This document shows, piece after piece, positions 42,760 to 52,729 of a stretch of DNA of 64,000 bases. Numbering within the stretch: position 1 is the first letter of the stretch; each line of letters begins with the position of its first letter. The position numbers were made by a program, and so were the translations under genes. The stretch covers positions 124,001-188,000 of the forward strand of contig NZ_JBPUSJ010000004.1 of NCBI RefSeq assembly GCF_051851475.1, given 5' to 3'. The notes under the pieces were generated by a model. The model worked only from the letters and a program-made list of their open reading frames with translations, was not told the DNA's origin and did not search any database. The DNA is from Carboxylicivirga taeanensis (GTDB lineage: Bacteria; Bacteroidota; Bacteroidia; Bacteroidales; Marinilabiliaceae).

Positions 42760-43953
42760 ATGAAAAATAGCACACCATTTGAAGTTGCGGATATTGTAGC
42801 AAAATTGCTGAAAGGACAAACGTTAAACGATGACGAAGAGAAACGGTTTAACGATTGGATTTCAAGTGATCAAGCAAATGAATTGTTGTTTGAACAGTTA
42901 AAGAATTCGGCAGAGTTCGATGCGTACTTAGCAAAAACTGAGAAGATAAATGTTGAGCAGGCCTTGAATAGTGTGTACAGCCGCTCAGCAAATAAACCCT
43001 CCGGCAAACGCGTTGTAATGCGTTGGGTGGCCTATGCTGCTGCCATAGTTTTACCATTATTACTTGTTTGGAGTGCTTATAATTGGTCAAACAAGGCCCC
43101 AATTGAAGGTGGTGTTGCGCTAGAGCAGTCCGGCATTCAACCCGGAGGCAGCAAAGCAGTCCTGTATTTGGCCAATGGCAACCAAATTGAACTGGACATG
43201 GTGGGCAATCAAGTAATTGAGGAAGACGATGGAACGCTCATAGAAACAACCAACCAGGAAATTAAATACAATGAAGCCGGGGGCCAAACGGCCGCTCAGG
43301 GCTCCAGTCTGAAAAATACCATATTTATACCTCGAAAAGGGGAGTTTACCTTAACGCTGGCGGATGGCACTAAAGTGTGGTTGAATTCCGAAACAACTTT
43401 GGAGTATCCGACACAATTTGGTGCCGATAAACGAGAAGTCAATTTAACCGGAGAAGCTTTTTTCGAGGTAACAAAAGATGCTGCACGTCCCTTTATCGTT
43501 AATGTTAAGGGGGTAGCCGTGAAAGTGTTGGGTACCTCTTTTAATGTGCAGGCTTATGGGAAGGAAAATACTGTTACAACCACTTTAGTGACTGGTAAAG
43601 TAATGTTGGAGTCGCAATTAAATAAGGCCCACCAGGAGGTTATTCTTCAGCCCGGCATGCAAAGCATTATTTCTGAGCAGGAAAAAATAGTTATTAATCA
43701 GGTGGACCCACTTCTTTATGCGGCTTGGAAGGACGGTGAATTCAGATTTGAGAATAAACCACTGGAAGAGATTTTAGAGAGTCTGCAAAGGTGGTACGAT
43801 GTAGAGATTGTATATGAAAACCAGGCTATGAAGACCAAACGTTTTACTGGCGACTTAAAGCGTTATGCCGAAATTAACACGCATCTGGATATGATTAGCC
43901 TGACCACCAATGTTCAATTTGAAATTAAAAACCATATCGTATATGTGAGATAA
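42760..43953 (+). CDS. FecR-family anti-sigma factor
   Basis: A 397-residue membrane protein with a cytoplasmic N-terminus of about 88 residues, one membrane helix (about 90-107, AYAAAIVLPLLLVWSAYN), and a periplasmic FecR domain with FIPRKGEFTLTLADGTKVWLN, NLTGEAFFEVT and the conserved VLGTSFNVQAY. The C-terminal DUF4974-like region ends in the KRFTGDL segment. It is the transmembrane anti-sigma partner of the ECF factor upstream and receives the signal from the N-terminal STN domain of the SusC encoded 85 bases downstream. Confidence 0.93.
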   Translation: MKNSTPFEVADIVAKLLKGQTLNDDEEKRFNDWISSDQANELLFEQLKNSAEFDAYLAKTEKINVEQALNSVYSRSANKPSGKRVVMRWVAYAAAIVLPLLLVWSAYNWSNKAPIEGGVALEQSGIQPGGSKAVLYLANGNQIELDMVGNQVIEEDDGTLIETTNQEIKYNEAGGQTAAQGSSLKNTIFIPRKGEFTLTLADGTKVWLNSETTLEYPTQFGADKREVNLTGEAFFEVTKDAARPFIVNVKGVAVKVLGTSFNVQAYGKENTVTTTLVTGKVMLESQLNKAHQEVILQPGMQSIISEQEKIVINQVDPLLYAAWKDGEFRFENKPLEEILESLQRWYDVEIVYENQAMKTKRFTGDLKRYAEINTHLDMISLTTNVQFEIKNHIVYVR

Positions 43954-44038
43954 GGAAAAGCGAAACGGAAAATGCGACCAACATTTCCCGTTTCTGTAAT
44001 TATCAGTTTGTTGTACCAACTTATAATCAATCAAAAGT

Positions 44039-47000
44039 ATGAAAAAAAATCGAATTGATGGGTGGCGTATACCTATACGTTTCCGCAAAAAAATGTACTT
44101 GTTTATGAAGCTTTACGTTGTACTCAGTATCTTCTTTGCTGTTCAGGCGAGTGCACTTACTCATTCACAAAACCAAAAATTAGTCATTAATATTAACGGC
44201 GGGTCGCTTGAGCAGATGATTCAGCAGATCAAAAAGCAGAGTGATTACCGTTTTCTGTATAACCTCGAAGAGATTGCAGTGGCTAATGATTTAGATTTGC
44301 ATCTGGAGTCAACTTCCATTGCGGAAGTAATGCAGGAAGCCCTGGTGGGTAAGGATCTGGACTTTAAGGTTGTTAATGACGTGATTATTGTTAGTCCTTC
44401 ACCCGGTAAAGCAGCGCGCGACAGGCAGCATCAATTGCAGCAGCAAAGAGTAACTGTTACGGGGCGTGTAACCGATAGTAAAGGGATTCCGATACCAGGG
44501 GCCAATATTTTTGAGAAAACGAATCCAACCAATGGGGTAATTTCCAATGTTGACGGGCATTATTCCATTGAGGTTAGCTCAGCACAAGCAGTGCTTACTT
44601 TCTCGTTTATCGGATTTGATATACAGGAGCAGCCTGTAAATGGCCAAACAATGCTTAATGTAACACTTTACGAAGAAGCGACTGATCTAAACGAGGTGGT
44701 GGTCATAGGTTTTGGTCGTAAGGACAAAAAGAGCTTAACAAGTTCGATTGTGTCGATGGACAAGGAAGAGATGGAGCGATTGGCTACCACAAGCACCAGC
44801 GTGGACAACATGTTGGGTGGTACCATGAAAGGGGTGATGATGACACAAAACAGTGGTGAACCAGGAGCTACACCACGTATAAATATCCGTGGTATCACAA
44901 CGCCTTATCCGAACATGACCTCTGGTCAGGCGAATAACATTCCTCTATTCGTTATCGATGGTATTCCAATGTTTGTACAGTCTAATGCCATGAACCCTCT
45001 GTTGGCGCTGGCGCCTAACGATATCGAATCAATTGATGTATTGAAAGATGCGGCCGCAACTGCAATTTACGGGTCTCGTGGTGCCAATGGTGTAATTATC
45101 ATTAATACCAAAAATGGCCATAAAGGCGATAACGTAAATATCGATGCGGGCTATACCTTCTCTATTGGTAATCCGGTGAAAGAGTATGAACCTCTGAACA
45201 ACGAGGAGTTTAAGGAGCTGCAGGACATGATACTCAGCAGTACGGTAACGGCCATGAATGAGTGGCGCAGTTTTGCTGATGAATATACCTTAGGAAAACT
45301 GGGAAATGTAGAGTTGGACTGGGAAACCTGGCAATACGCTTATAACGGATTGAAAGAAGAAGCCTTTGGAACAGAGAACACCAATTGGGTGGATGAAGTG
45401 AAAAATAAAAATGCGGCAACGCACCAGTATAATTTCGCCATGCGTGGCGGTACAGAGCGTACTAATTACTCCTTTTCTTTCAACGGCATCAATCAGGAGG
45501 GCCTTTTTATAAATGACCAAATGAATCGTTATGGAGCTCGTTTATCAGTTGATACAGAATTGAGTGATCGGGTGAAGATGGGAGCCATGATGAACTATTC
45601 GGTGTCTGAGCGTAATAGCGCAGATGAAGTGGATTACATGGCGTCGCTTTACAAGCCTTGGTTAATTCGTCCGGATGTGCCCGTTTATAACGAAACAGGC
45701 GATTTCCAGCGCATTGATGGTTCTATCCTATACTATGGTATGCCAAATGATATGGCCAACCCGGTGGCATTGAGAGAAAAAGAGTCAGTTTTTAACAATA
45801 ACCAGTTTATGGGTAATGCCTATTTGGATATTGAATTAACAGAGGACTTGGGCTTTCATACGGATGTCAATGTAGCTAACTACCTGTTTAATAATGAGTA
45901 TTTTTCTCCTCTTGTGAGTAAAGATATCATGTTTGGTATTCCAACTTATTCATCTTTAGATGTTAATAACAGTAATACAACCAGCACGGCTTTAAACTTC
46001 CGCTTGGATTATAAGAAGGATTTTGATGAGCACAAATTAACCGCCATGCTTGGTTACAGTGCCGATCGTACTTTTAGCAAAAGTGGCTATATCTCTTACG
46101 AGGGCTTCCCAAGCGACCGCTACATGCATAATCCCGGTTCGGCCCGTCAAATTACTATGTTTGGCGACGATGAGCTAAACACTGGTCTGAATTCTATTTA
46201 CGGTCGTTTCACTTATAGCTATGATCACCGTTACCTGGTTGAAGCAGCCATCCGTGCTGATGAATCCTCAAAATTTGGTCCTGATAACCGATGGGGCTAT
46301 TTCCCGGCTGTATCTTTGGGCTGGCGCATCAATAACGAATCCTTTTTAAAGGACGTGGCGGAAATTGATGATTTGAAATTACGATTAAGTGCCGGACAAA
46401 CGGGTTCAACCAATGTGGCCGACTTTTCATACAGACAATACTTCCTGCGCAATAGTTCAGACTATTACGGTGGTGAGCTGAGCATTGATATCAAAGATTT
46501 ATTACCTAACGAAGGTATTAAGTGGGAGATGACAACCGAATACAATGGTGGTTTCGACTTTTCGTTCTTTAAGCACCGTCTGTATGGTAGTTTCGATGCC
46601 TATTACCGTTACACCGAAGGGGCATTGGCTCCAGCGCCACACATTCTCGAGTCGGGAATGAAAAACTACTACGCCAACATTATTGATGTGAGTAATAAAG
46701 GGATGGAACTATCTCTTGGTGGAGACATTATCAGGAGCAATAGCTTTGTTTGGAACAGTAATTTCAATATCGCATTTAACCGCAATAACATTGAAAAGCT
46801 GAATAGCGCCTCTATCAACCCCTACATGCAGGATTCTTTTTTGGAAGGTCATCCAGCCGGAACAAAGAGGGGGTATAAAGTGAAAGAAATTATACAGGAT
46901 CAGGCTGTTATTGATGAATTAAACATGACAGCCATGGAGAATGGTTATAATTACTACCAGGAGTCAAGTACCGCAGTTGGCGATTACCTGATGGAAGATG

Positions 47001-47557
47001 TAAATGGTGATGGTCGTATTACCAAAGTTGATGAAGTGGTCATCACTAATCCTGAACCAGATTTCTTCGGTGGTTGGAGTAATACACTCACCCACAAAAA
47101 CCTCTCGCTTTCCTTTATCATGCAGTTTTCGCAAGGTGTTGAAGCCTTATGGTCGAATCTGATGACGGATGCCGGCGGTAACCTAGGGCTTGGAATTAAC
47201 CGCGAAATGTTCGGTAAGACCTGGACGCCAGAAAATACGGATGCTGAGTATGCACAGTTAATTAACTCATCTATGGGGTATTATAATTACACTTATTCAG
47301 ATAAGTATGTGTTTGATGCTTCTTACATCCGGATGAAAAACATCACCCTATCTTACCAGTTGCCAGCCGGTTTGTTAAAGAATATGCGCATTAAAAATGC
47401 TTCAGTATTTGCGTCTGCTACCAACCTGTTCACCATTACTGAATGGCCTGGTTTAGACCCAGAGTTATTAGGGGGCGGAGTAACGAGTATGTCGGTTAAT
47501 GATGACCCATATCCGTTAAGCAAAACTTTTTCGATTGGCATTAAAGTTCAACTTTAA
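44039..47557 (+). CDS. STN-containing SusC/RagA transporter of the ECF/FecR locus
   Basis: A 1172-residue TonB-dependent SusC protein. After a long N-terminal region it has a secretin/TonB short N-terminal (STN) domain (about 45-115, VININGGSLEQMIQQIKKQ), a carboxypeptidase-regulatory-like domain (about 135-215), the plug with LNEVVVIGFGRKD, and a beta barrel ending KTFSIGIKVQL. The STN domain is the signalling partner for FecR, so this transporter both imports and reports its substrate. The substrate is unknown because the locus has no glycosidase. It differs from the two other complete SusC proteins here, which lack STN. Confidence 0.94.
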   Translation: MKKNRIDGWRIPIRFRKKMYLFMKLYVVLSIFFAVQASALTHSQNQKLVININGGSLEQMIQQIKKQSDYRFLYNLEEIAVANDLDLHLESTSIAEVMQEALVGKDLDFKVVNDVIIVSPSPGKAARDRQHQLQQQRVTVTGRVTDSKGIPIPGANIFEKTNPTNGVISNVDGHYSIEVSSAQAVLTFSFIGFDIQEQPVNGQTMLNVTLYEEATDLNEVVVIGFGRKDKKSLTSSIVSMDKEEMERLATTSTSVDNMLGGTMKGVMMTQNSGEPGATPRINIRGITTPYPNMTSGQANNIPLFVIDGIPMFVQSNAMNPLLALAPNDIESIDVLKDAAATAIYGSRGANGVIIINTKNGHKGDNVNIDAGYTFSIGNPVKEYEPLNNEEFKELQDMILSSTVTAMNEWRSFADEYTLGKLGNVELDWETWQYAYNGLKEEAFGTENTNWVDEVKNKNAATHQYNFAMRGGTERTNYSFSFNGINQEGLFINDQMNRYGARLSVDTELSDRVKMGAMMNYSVSERNSADEVDYMASLYKPWLIRPDVPVYNETGDFQRIDGSILYYGMPNDMANPVALREKESVFNNNQFMGNAYLDIELTEDLGFHTDVNVANYLFNNEYFSPLVSKDIMFGIPTYSSLDVNNSNTTSTALNFRLDYKKDFDEHKLTAMLGYSADRTFSKSGYISYEGFPSDRYMHNPGSARQITMFGDDELNTGLNSIYGRFTYSYDHRYLVEAAIRADESSKFGPDNRWGYFPAVSLGWRINNESFLKDVAEIDDLKLRLSAGQTGSTNVADFSYRQYFLRNSSDYYGGELSIDIKDLLPNEGIKWEMTTEYNGGFDFSFFKHRLYGSFDAYYRYTEGALAPAPHILESGMKNYYANIIDVSNKGMELSLGGDIIRSNSFVWNSNFNIAFNRNNIEKLNSASINPYMQDSFLEGHPAGTKRGYKVKEIIQDQAVIDELNMTAMENGYNYYQESSTAVGDYLMEDVNGDGRITKVDEVVITNPEPDFFGGWSNTLTHKNLSLSFIMQFSQGVEALWSNLMTDAGGNLGLGINREMFGKTWTPENTDAEYAQLINSSMGYYNYTYSDKYVFDASYIRMKNITLSYQLPAGLLKNMRIKNASVFASATNLFTITEWPGLDPELLGGGVTSMSVNDDPYPLSKTFSIGIKVQL

Positions 47558-47568
47558 ACTGAAAGACA

Positions 47569-48945
47569 ATGAATAACAAATATATACTATTGGGACTATT
47601 GCTCATTTTAATCACGTCATGCGATTTAATGGGAGATATAGAAAATATTCAGCCTGAAAATGTACTGACCGATGAAACATTGGTTACGGATAAGAATTCG
47701 GCTGAGACGGCTTTGAATGGCGTGTACGCCAGCTGGCGATCTATAGAGATTGGTTGGTTCACCAGTTTAATGTCTATGCGCACAGGAACAGAGGATATGC
47801 GTTACATTGGTGGATTTCAGGGATTTGCTGAAAATGATATCAAAGTGGATAACATTGCTGTCGAGAAAAACTACACAACTTTATACCGGGTCATTAATAT
47901 GGCCAATTCGGTGCTAGCTCAGCTAGAAGGCAAAAGTGTGGATGGATTGACCGATGAGCGCAAGACAGAAATGATTGCGGAAATCAAATTTCATCGCGCT
48001 ATGGCTCATTTTCACTTGCTTCGCCAGTTTGGTGAGTTCTGGGACATCACATCTGAATACGGAATTGTGACTTATGATGTACCTGTAAGAGATAATACGC
48101 CCAAGGCGAGAGCCGCGGTTGCCAAAGCTTACGAGTTGATTGAGAACGATTTGAATGTTGTTGTGAGCGATGCACCAGTGTATCCCAAAGCAAATTACTA
48201 TGTGAGTCAAACCACTGGTAAGGCCCTTCTAGCCCGTGTTAAGCTGTACCTCAACGAGTATGCTCAGGCGGCTCAGTTGGCTTCCGAGGTAATTACAGAA
48301 GGTGCTGCAACAGGTTATATGTTGGAGCCGGCCTATTTTGATGTGTTCCGAAATGGTTTTAACTCATCAGAAGTACTTTTTGCCATTTTTGCGAGCTACC
48401 CTAATGAGCCAACCAGCATGAATACCACAACGCTTAAAGTGGGTAGTACCTTGACACGTATTGCAGATGAGATGGTTGAAGGCGAGATGGTTTACGACAA
48501 CCGCTACGTTGAAGCCTACCAAAACGCAGCAAGCAAATATGTTCAAAACGATTATGCTTCAGGCGAGCCGTCCAATACACACTTTTTTATAAGACTGGCT
48601 GAAATGTACTATATTCTGGCTGAAGCTGAAGCACGTCAGGCACACTGGAATGAAGCTCGTATGGCGTTAGCACAGATTTGTGTGCGGGCAGGCTATAGTG
48701 AAGAGGCTATTGCAGCCATTCCTGACGCACAGGTGCTCGAACAAATTTTAAAGCACAAATGGCTCGAACTCAATACAGAAAATAATGAGGAATGGTACGA
48801 CTTGGTGCGTTATCACATGATTGATGGCTTTACCATTGCACCAGATTATGTGATGTCCGACAATCTGTTAACGCTGCCAATACCACGCTCTGCCATTGCT
48901 GGCAATAACCTATTAAAGCAAAATAAAGGCTATGATGAGAACTAG
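47569..48945 (+). CDS. SusD/RagB-family lipoprotein of the ECF/FecR locus
   Basis: A 458-residue SusD-type lipoprotein with lipobox ITSC (Cys18). The helical core shows SAETALNGVYASW near the N-terminus, an IKFHRAMAHFHLLRQFGEFWD helix, and a C-terminal HKWLELNTENNEEWYDLVRY segment, all typical of the family. It starts 11 bases after the SusC stop. The relatively short length and acidic N-terminus give no clue to the ligand. Its last bases overlap the thioredoxin-like gene by 14. Confidence 0.93.
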   Translation: MNNKYILLGLLLILITSCDLMGDIENIQPENVLTDETLVTDKNSAETALNGVYASWRSIEIGWFTSLMSMRTGTEDMRYIGGFQGFAENDIKVDNIAVEKNYTTLYRVINMANSVLAQLEGKSVDGLTDERKTEMIAEIKFHRAMAHFHLLRQFGEFWDITSEYGIVTYDVPVRDNTPKARAAVAKAYELIENDLNVVVSDAPVYPKANYYVSQTTGKALLARVKLYLNEYAQAAQLASEVITEGAATGYMLEPAYFDVFRNGFNSSEVLFAIFASYPNEPTSMNTTTLKVGSTLTRIADEMVEGEMVYDNRYVEAYQNAASKYVQNDYASGEPSNTHFFIRLAEMYYILAEAEARQAHWNEARMALAQICVRAGYSEEAIAAIPDAQVLEQILKHKWLELNTENNEEWYDLVRYHMIDGFTIAPDYVMSDNLLTLPIPRSAIAGNNLLKQNKGYDEN

Positions 48946-50152
48946 TTTACTAAGAAAAGCAAATCTGATATACCTGGCAATACTTGTATTGGTATTGGCA
49001 AGTTGTGAGGGGAATAAAGGCTATACCATTAATGGTACAGTGCAGGGAGACGTCGAAAACGCCAAGGTTTATTTGCAAAAACGCGACTTTATCTCTCAGG
49101 TGATAATAGACAGTACCCTTATCAATGATGGGAAGTTCCTATTAGAAGGAATGGTTGAGTATCCTGGATTATACACGATTATTATCGATAGAACACCAGA
49201 AGGAGAAGCGTCTAATCCGAAATATAAAAATGTATCGCATTTTTATTTAGAGAACTCTGACATCACCTTTGAGGGGGATATAAATACTCTGCCCGGCTTT
49301 TATTATAATGCCAAGCGGAAATCTGTTCCTGCTACCATCAAAGGCTCTATGGCCCAAACCTTAAAAGATAATTACGAAAAGCAGGTGAAGCCATTAAATG
49401 CACAGTTGAATGAGCTCAATCAGCGCTATGTTAACGAGTATCTGACCCCTTATATTAAAGACGGGACAGAAAATGTAGAGCTGGGCATAGAAATAACGAA
49501 CAAAGAGAAGAAGATAAATGCTTTGTTGCTCGATAAAAAGCTGGCCTTTATTCGTAACAACACTCATTCAATTGTAGCCTTCGATTTTGTTTCTTATTTC
49601 TTTACTGCTATGTATGTTGACTTTACAGTGGAGGAAATTGATGAAATGGTTGATTGGCTCGCCAATGACTGGCAAGAGACGCCGCTGTTTGAGCAATTGA
49701 GGAAACAGGCTGAGGCAGCCAAAAGAGTGGCCTTAGGTGAGGAGTTCAAAGACATTGAACTGCTTAACAGAGATGGGGAGTTGGTAAAATTATCGACTTT
49801 AATTGAACCAGGTAAATTTAATATGCTGGAGTTCTGGGCAAGCTGGTGCGGCCCGTGTAGAGGCGAAATTCCTCATTTAAAGCGGGTGCATGAAGAGTAT
49901 AAAGACAAGGGCTTTAATATTATCAGCATTTCGGTGGACAGTCGGGATAAAGACTGGAAAAAGGCCATGGAGGAAGAAGGCATGGTGTGGACTCAGTTGC
50001 GCGATCCAAATGGTATGGATGGCGAAGTAAAAAGTGTATACAATGTTTTAGGTGTACCTACTTGCATTGTTCTTGATAAAGAAAATCGTATTTATAAAAC
50101 CAACATGCGGGGAGCTTATCTTGACGGTTTCTTAAAACAAGAAATCGACTGA
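48932..50152 (+). CDS. TlpA/thioredoxin-like lipoprotein with DUF4369-type N-terminal domain
   Basis: A 406-residue lipoprotein (lipobox LASC). Residues about 28-130 form a DUF4369-like beta domain (YTINGTVQGDVENAKVYLQK), followed by a helical linker and a C-terminal TlpA/ResA-like thioredoxin fold with WCGPC near residues 305-309 and the VYNVLGVPTCIVLD cis-Pro loop. It should act in the periplasm or on the surface as a disulfide oxidoreductase. It overlaps the SusD gene by 14 bases, so it is part of the unit, where it may reduce or isomerise a substrate or a transporter. A terminator follows. Confidence 0.88.
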   Translation: MMRTSLLRKANLIYLAILVLVLASCEGNKGYTINGTVQGDVENAKVYLQKRDFISQVIIDSTLINDGKFLLEGMVEYPGLYTIIIDRTPEGEASNPKYKNVSHFYLENSDITFEGDINTLPGFYYNAKRKSVPATIKGSMAQTLKDNYEKQVKPLNAQLNELNQRYVNEYLTPYIKDGTENVELGIEITNKEKKINALLLDKKLAFIRNNTHSIVAFDFVSYFFTAMYVDFTVEEIDEMVDWLANDWQETPLFEQLRKQAEAAKRVALGEEFKDIELLNRDGELVKLSTLIEPGKFNMLEFWASWCGPCRGEIPHLKRVHEEYKDKGFNIISISVDSRDKDWKKAMEEEGMVWTQLRDPNGMDGEVKSVYNVLGVPTCIVLDKENRIYKTNMRGAYLDGFLKQEID

Positions 50153-50177
50153 TAACATTGCTTTTTGGAGTTTTAGT

Positions 50178-50218
50178 AAGAGGATATTTCTATTTTTTTA
50201 GAAATATCCTCTTTTTTT
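50178..50218 (+). terminator. Rho-independent terminator closing the ECF/FecR locus
   Basis: A perfect 15-base stem (50178-50192 with 50199-50213) around a six-T loop, followed by a T-run. It is the strongest terminator in the window. Confidence 0.92.
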
Positions 50219-50629
50219 ATGCTTTAATAATGCGCCTTCTATTTATTAAATAAGGCTCTTGCTTCTGTTAAATTATCAAGTGTGTTGTTAATTATTATTA
50301 AATCTGATACTTAGCTGTTTACTCGATGAATAGCCCCGAATACTTTTAATCAGTTGATGTTTTCCGTTTTATCTTTAGCGAAACCAACAAAAGTATTATT
50401 GTTCTTTTAGCACTTGTGAGTAAAAAATTGTGGTGAAACAAACTACTTAACTGCGCGTACATTAGCCCATTACAAGGGAAAGCTAACAATTCATTTTTTA
50501 TACGCTTAGTATTGGCAGGCAAAGTTTGAGAGGCCTTGCAGGTAACACCTGTAAAGTCGTCTTGTTGATAGTATAATTTAAATATGGAGCCTGTGTGCTC
50601 CTATTTGCTATTTTATTTAAACATTTACC
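50219..50629. other. Long non-coding leader before the chemoreceptor
   Basis: About 410 bases with no credible gene. A small GGAGC-CTGTGT-GCTCC hairpin lies at 50586-50601, about 30 bases before the ATG, and an AGGTAACACCT inverted repeat at 50540-50550. No known riboswitch core is recognised. Confidence 0.5.
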
Positions 50630-52669
50630 ATGAGAAATTTTATTAATGATTTAAAAATTGGCGTTAAACTCAACGTGATTGTTAGTTTAGTGATGGTGCT
50701 GATTATGATGGGTTTGGGGGGCTATATTACCCGTCAGCAGCGGCTTAAGATTCTGGCAGATGCTGATGTGCGCATGCAGGAGCAGTTAAGCGATTTGAAG
50801 GATGTGATTCACCGGGAGATAGATATGAATAGGGAGAAGGTGCTTCTTATTCAGGCGCTGTTTAAAGAGCACTTTTATAGTCAGGGCGAATTCAAAGTCT
50901 CAGCTACCGAAACCATTCCTTTTCAGGCTGAAAATCATCTCACTGGGGAAACACTTGATATTGTATTGCCTAAGTGGACGATAAACAATTGGCAAGTGCA
51001 AAAGGATGAGGAGCTGGTCGATCACATTAAGGATTTAGGAGTGGGAAATGCCACTGTGCTTCAACGTTTTTCAGAGGGATATATTCGTGTTGCCTCTAAT
51101 GTGTTAACAGAAAACGGGGAGAGTGCTGTTGGTACCTATATACCAAATACTACTGAAGTGGCAAAAACGCTGTCGGCAGGTGAGCCATACGTAGGTAGAG
51201 CATTTGTGGTAACCGATTGGTATATCACCTATTATGAGCCGGTGTTGGATCAGGGCGAAGTGATTGGGGCACTATACGTGGGCATTCCTGAAAAAGACAT
51301 GAGTCATTTGGGTGAGTATTTTAAAAAGAAGGTGTATTTCGAGCAAGGGTATCCTTTTATGGTGGATGCAGATGGTGATTTGATTTTGCACCCAACACAG
51401 CAGGGAGAAAATATTGCCAACTCCGAGGTTTTTCAGCAAGTAAAGTCAAAAGCCGAGCAAACAGGTCGTTTCGCCTATCAACACGATGGTGTGCCAAAGA
51501 TTGTGTACTACCAATACTTGGATACCATCGATAGCTACATCACCATTACACTTGTTGAGGAAGATCTGATGAATATGATTCAGCAGTCACGACGCGTTTT
51601 CATGATAGCAATTTTAGTGGCTATTATTGTGTTTTTACTCATCAATATTCCACTAACGGGCTCTATAACAGGTGTCATTAAGGAGGCAGTCCTTTTTGCA
51701 CAAACCATTGCGGAAGGAAATTTGGATTCCACTATTGAGATTAAGCGTAAAGATGAAGTGGGAATACTATCCGATTCCTTGAACCAGATGGTCCTCAAGT
51801 TGAGAGAGATTGTGAGTGGTATAGTGACCGGAGCCAATAATATTGCAGCTGCCAGTCAGCAAATGAGCAGTTCGGCCGAGCAGCTTGCTCAAAGTGCCAA
51901 TATACAAGCCTCCTCGGTTGAGGAAGTATCTTCAACCATGGAGGAAATAACTTCTAATATACAGCAGAATAATGAAAATGCCGTGCAGTCCGAAAAGCTG
52001 TCAACCAGCACCAAAGCAGGCATATCTGAAGTAACTGAACGGGCAAAAGAAGGGGTCAATTCAACGCGCCTGATTGCTGAACAGATTAAAATTATTAATG
52101 AAATTGCCATGCAAACCAATATTTTGGCACTAAACGCAGCTGTGGAAGCGGCAAGGGCAGGCGAACATGGCCGTGGGTTTGCCGTGGTAGCAGTAGAAGT
52201 GCGTAAGCTGGCCGAACGAAGTAAGGCCGCAGCAGTTGAAATAATTGCCTCAGCTGAATCTAATTTGCATATTACAGAGCAGGCAGGAGAAAAGCTGGTA
52301 AGCCTCCTACCTGAAGTCATTAAATCGGCCGAGCTCGTCAACGAGATAGCAGCCGGAAGTATTGAGCAAACGCATGCCACCGAAGAGGTGAATCAAGCTA
52401 TTATGCAATTAAATAATCTGACACAAAAAAATGCTGCAGCTTCCGAAGAAATTGCTTCCAGCTCCGAAGAGTTGGCTGGGCAGGCCGATCAGTTGTCAGA
52501 ATTGATTGCTTTTTTCAACTTAAATGATGTCCCTCAAAAGGTAAACAAACAAAAACCTACTTTTTTGAACGAAGAGGAAGAACAAAGGCCTGTGACTGGT
52601 CAACCAGCTTCGCAAGGCTTTAATTTGGATATAGAGTTAAATAAAAAGGGAGACTATGAAAGTTACTAA
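50630..52669 (+). CDS. Methyl-accepting chemotaxis protein with fused Cache sensor
   Basis: A 679-residue chemoreceptor. A first membrane helix lies at about 15-33, a periplasmic Cache_3-Cache_2-type sensor at about 35-310 (VGTYIPNTTEVAK and YVGRAFVVTDWYITYYEPV are the ligand-fold segments), a second helix at about 320-345, then HAMP (about 345-400) and a long signalling helix bundle. The invariant hairpin tip EIAMQTNILALNAAVEAARAG (about 490-512) is intact, so it should dock CheA and CheW. Its ligand is unknown; Cache sensors bind small acids and amino acids. It stands alone between polysaccharide loci, with no other chemotaxis gene in view. Confidence 0.93.
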   Translation: MRNFINDLKIGVKLNVIVSLVMVLIMMGLGGYITRQQRLKILADADVRMQEQLSDLKDVIHREIDMNREKVLLIQALFKEHFYSQGEFKVSATETIPFQAENHLTGETLDIVLPKWTINNWQVQKDEELVDHIKDLGVGNATVLQRFSEGYIRVASNVLTENGESAVGTYIPNTTEVAKTLSAGEPYVGRAFVVTDWYITYYEPVLDQGEVIGALYVGIPEKDMSHLGEYFKKKVYFEQGYPFMVDADGDLILHPTQQGENIANSEVFQQVKSKAEQTGRFAYQHDGVPKIVYYQYLDTIDSYITITLVEEDLMNMIQQSRRVFMIAILVAIIVFLLINIPLTGSITGVIKEAVLFAQTIAEGNLDSTIEIKRKDEVGILSDSLNQMVLKLREIVSGIVTGANNIAAASQQMSSSAEQLAQSANIQASSVEEVSSTMEEITSNIQQNNENAVQSEKLSTSTKAGISEVTERAKEGVNSTRLIAEQIKIINEIAMQTNILALNAAVEAARAGEHGRGFAVVAVEVRKLAERSKAAAVEIIASAESNLHITEQAGEKLVSLLPEVIKSAELVNEIAAGSIEQTHATEEVNQAIMQLNNLTQKNAAASEEIASSSEELAGQADQLSELIAFFNLNDVPQKVNKQKPTFLNEEEEQRPVTGQPASQGFNLDIELNKKGDYESY

Positions 52670-52729
52670 TGATTAACAGCCTGTAGGCTAGGATTATATA
52701 TGAACTCTTCGTTTTGTGTTTTATGAAGG

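Noticed and set aside
50520..50629. A possible riboswitch in the long leader of the chemoreceptor.
   Set aside because: The hairpins are small, and I could not match a conserved core of cyclic-di-GMP, cobalamin or other known classes.
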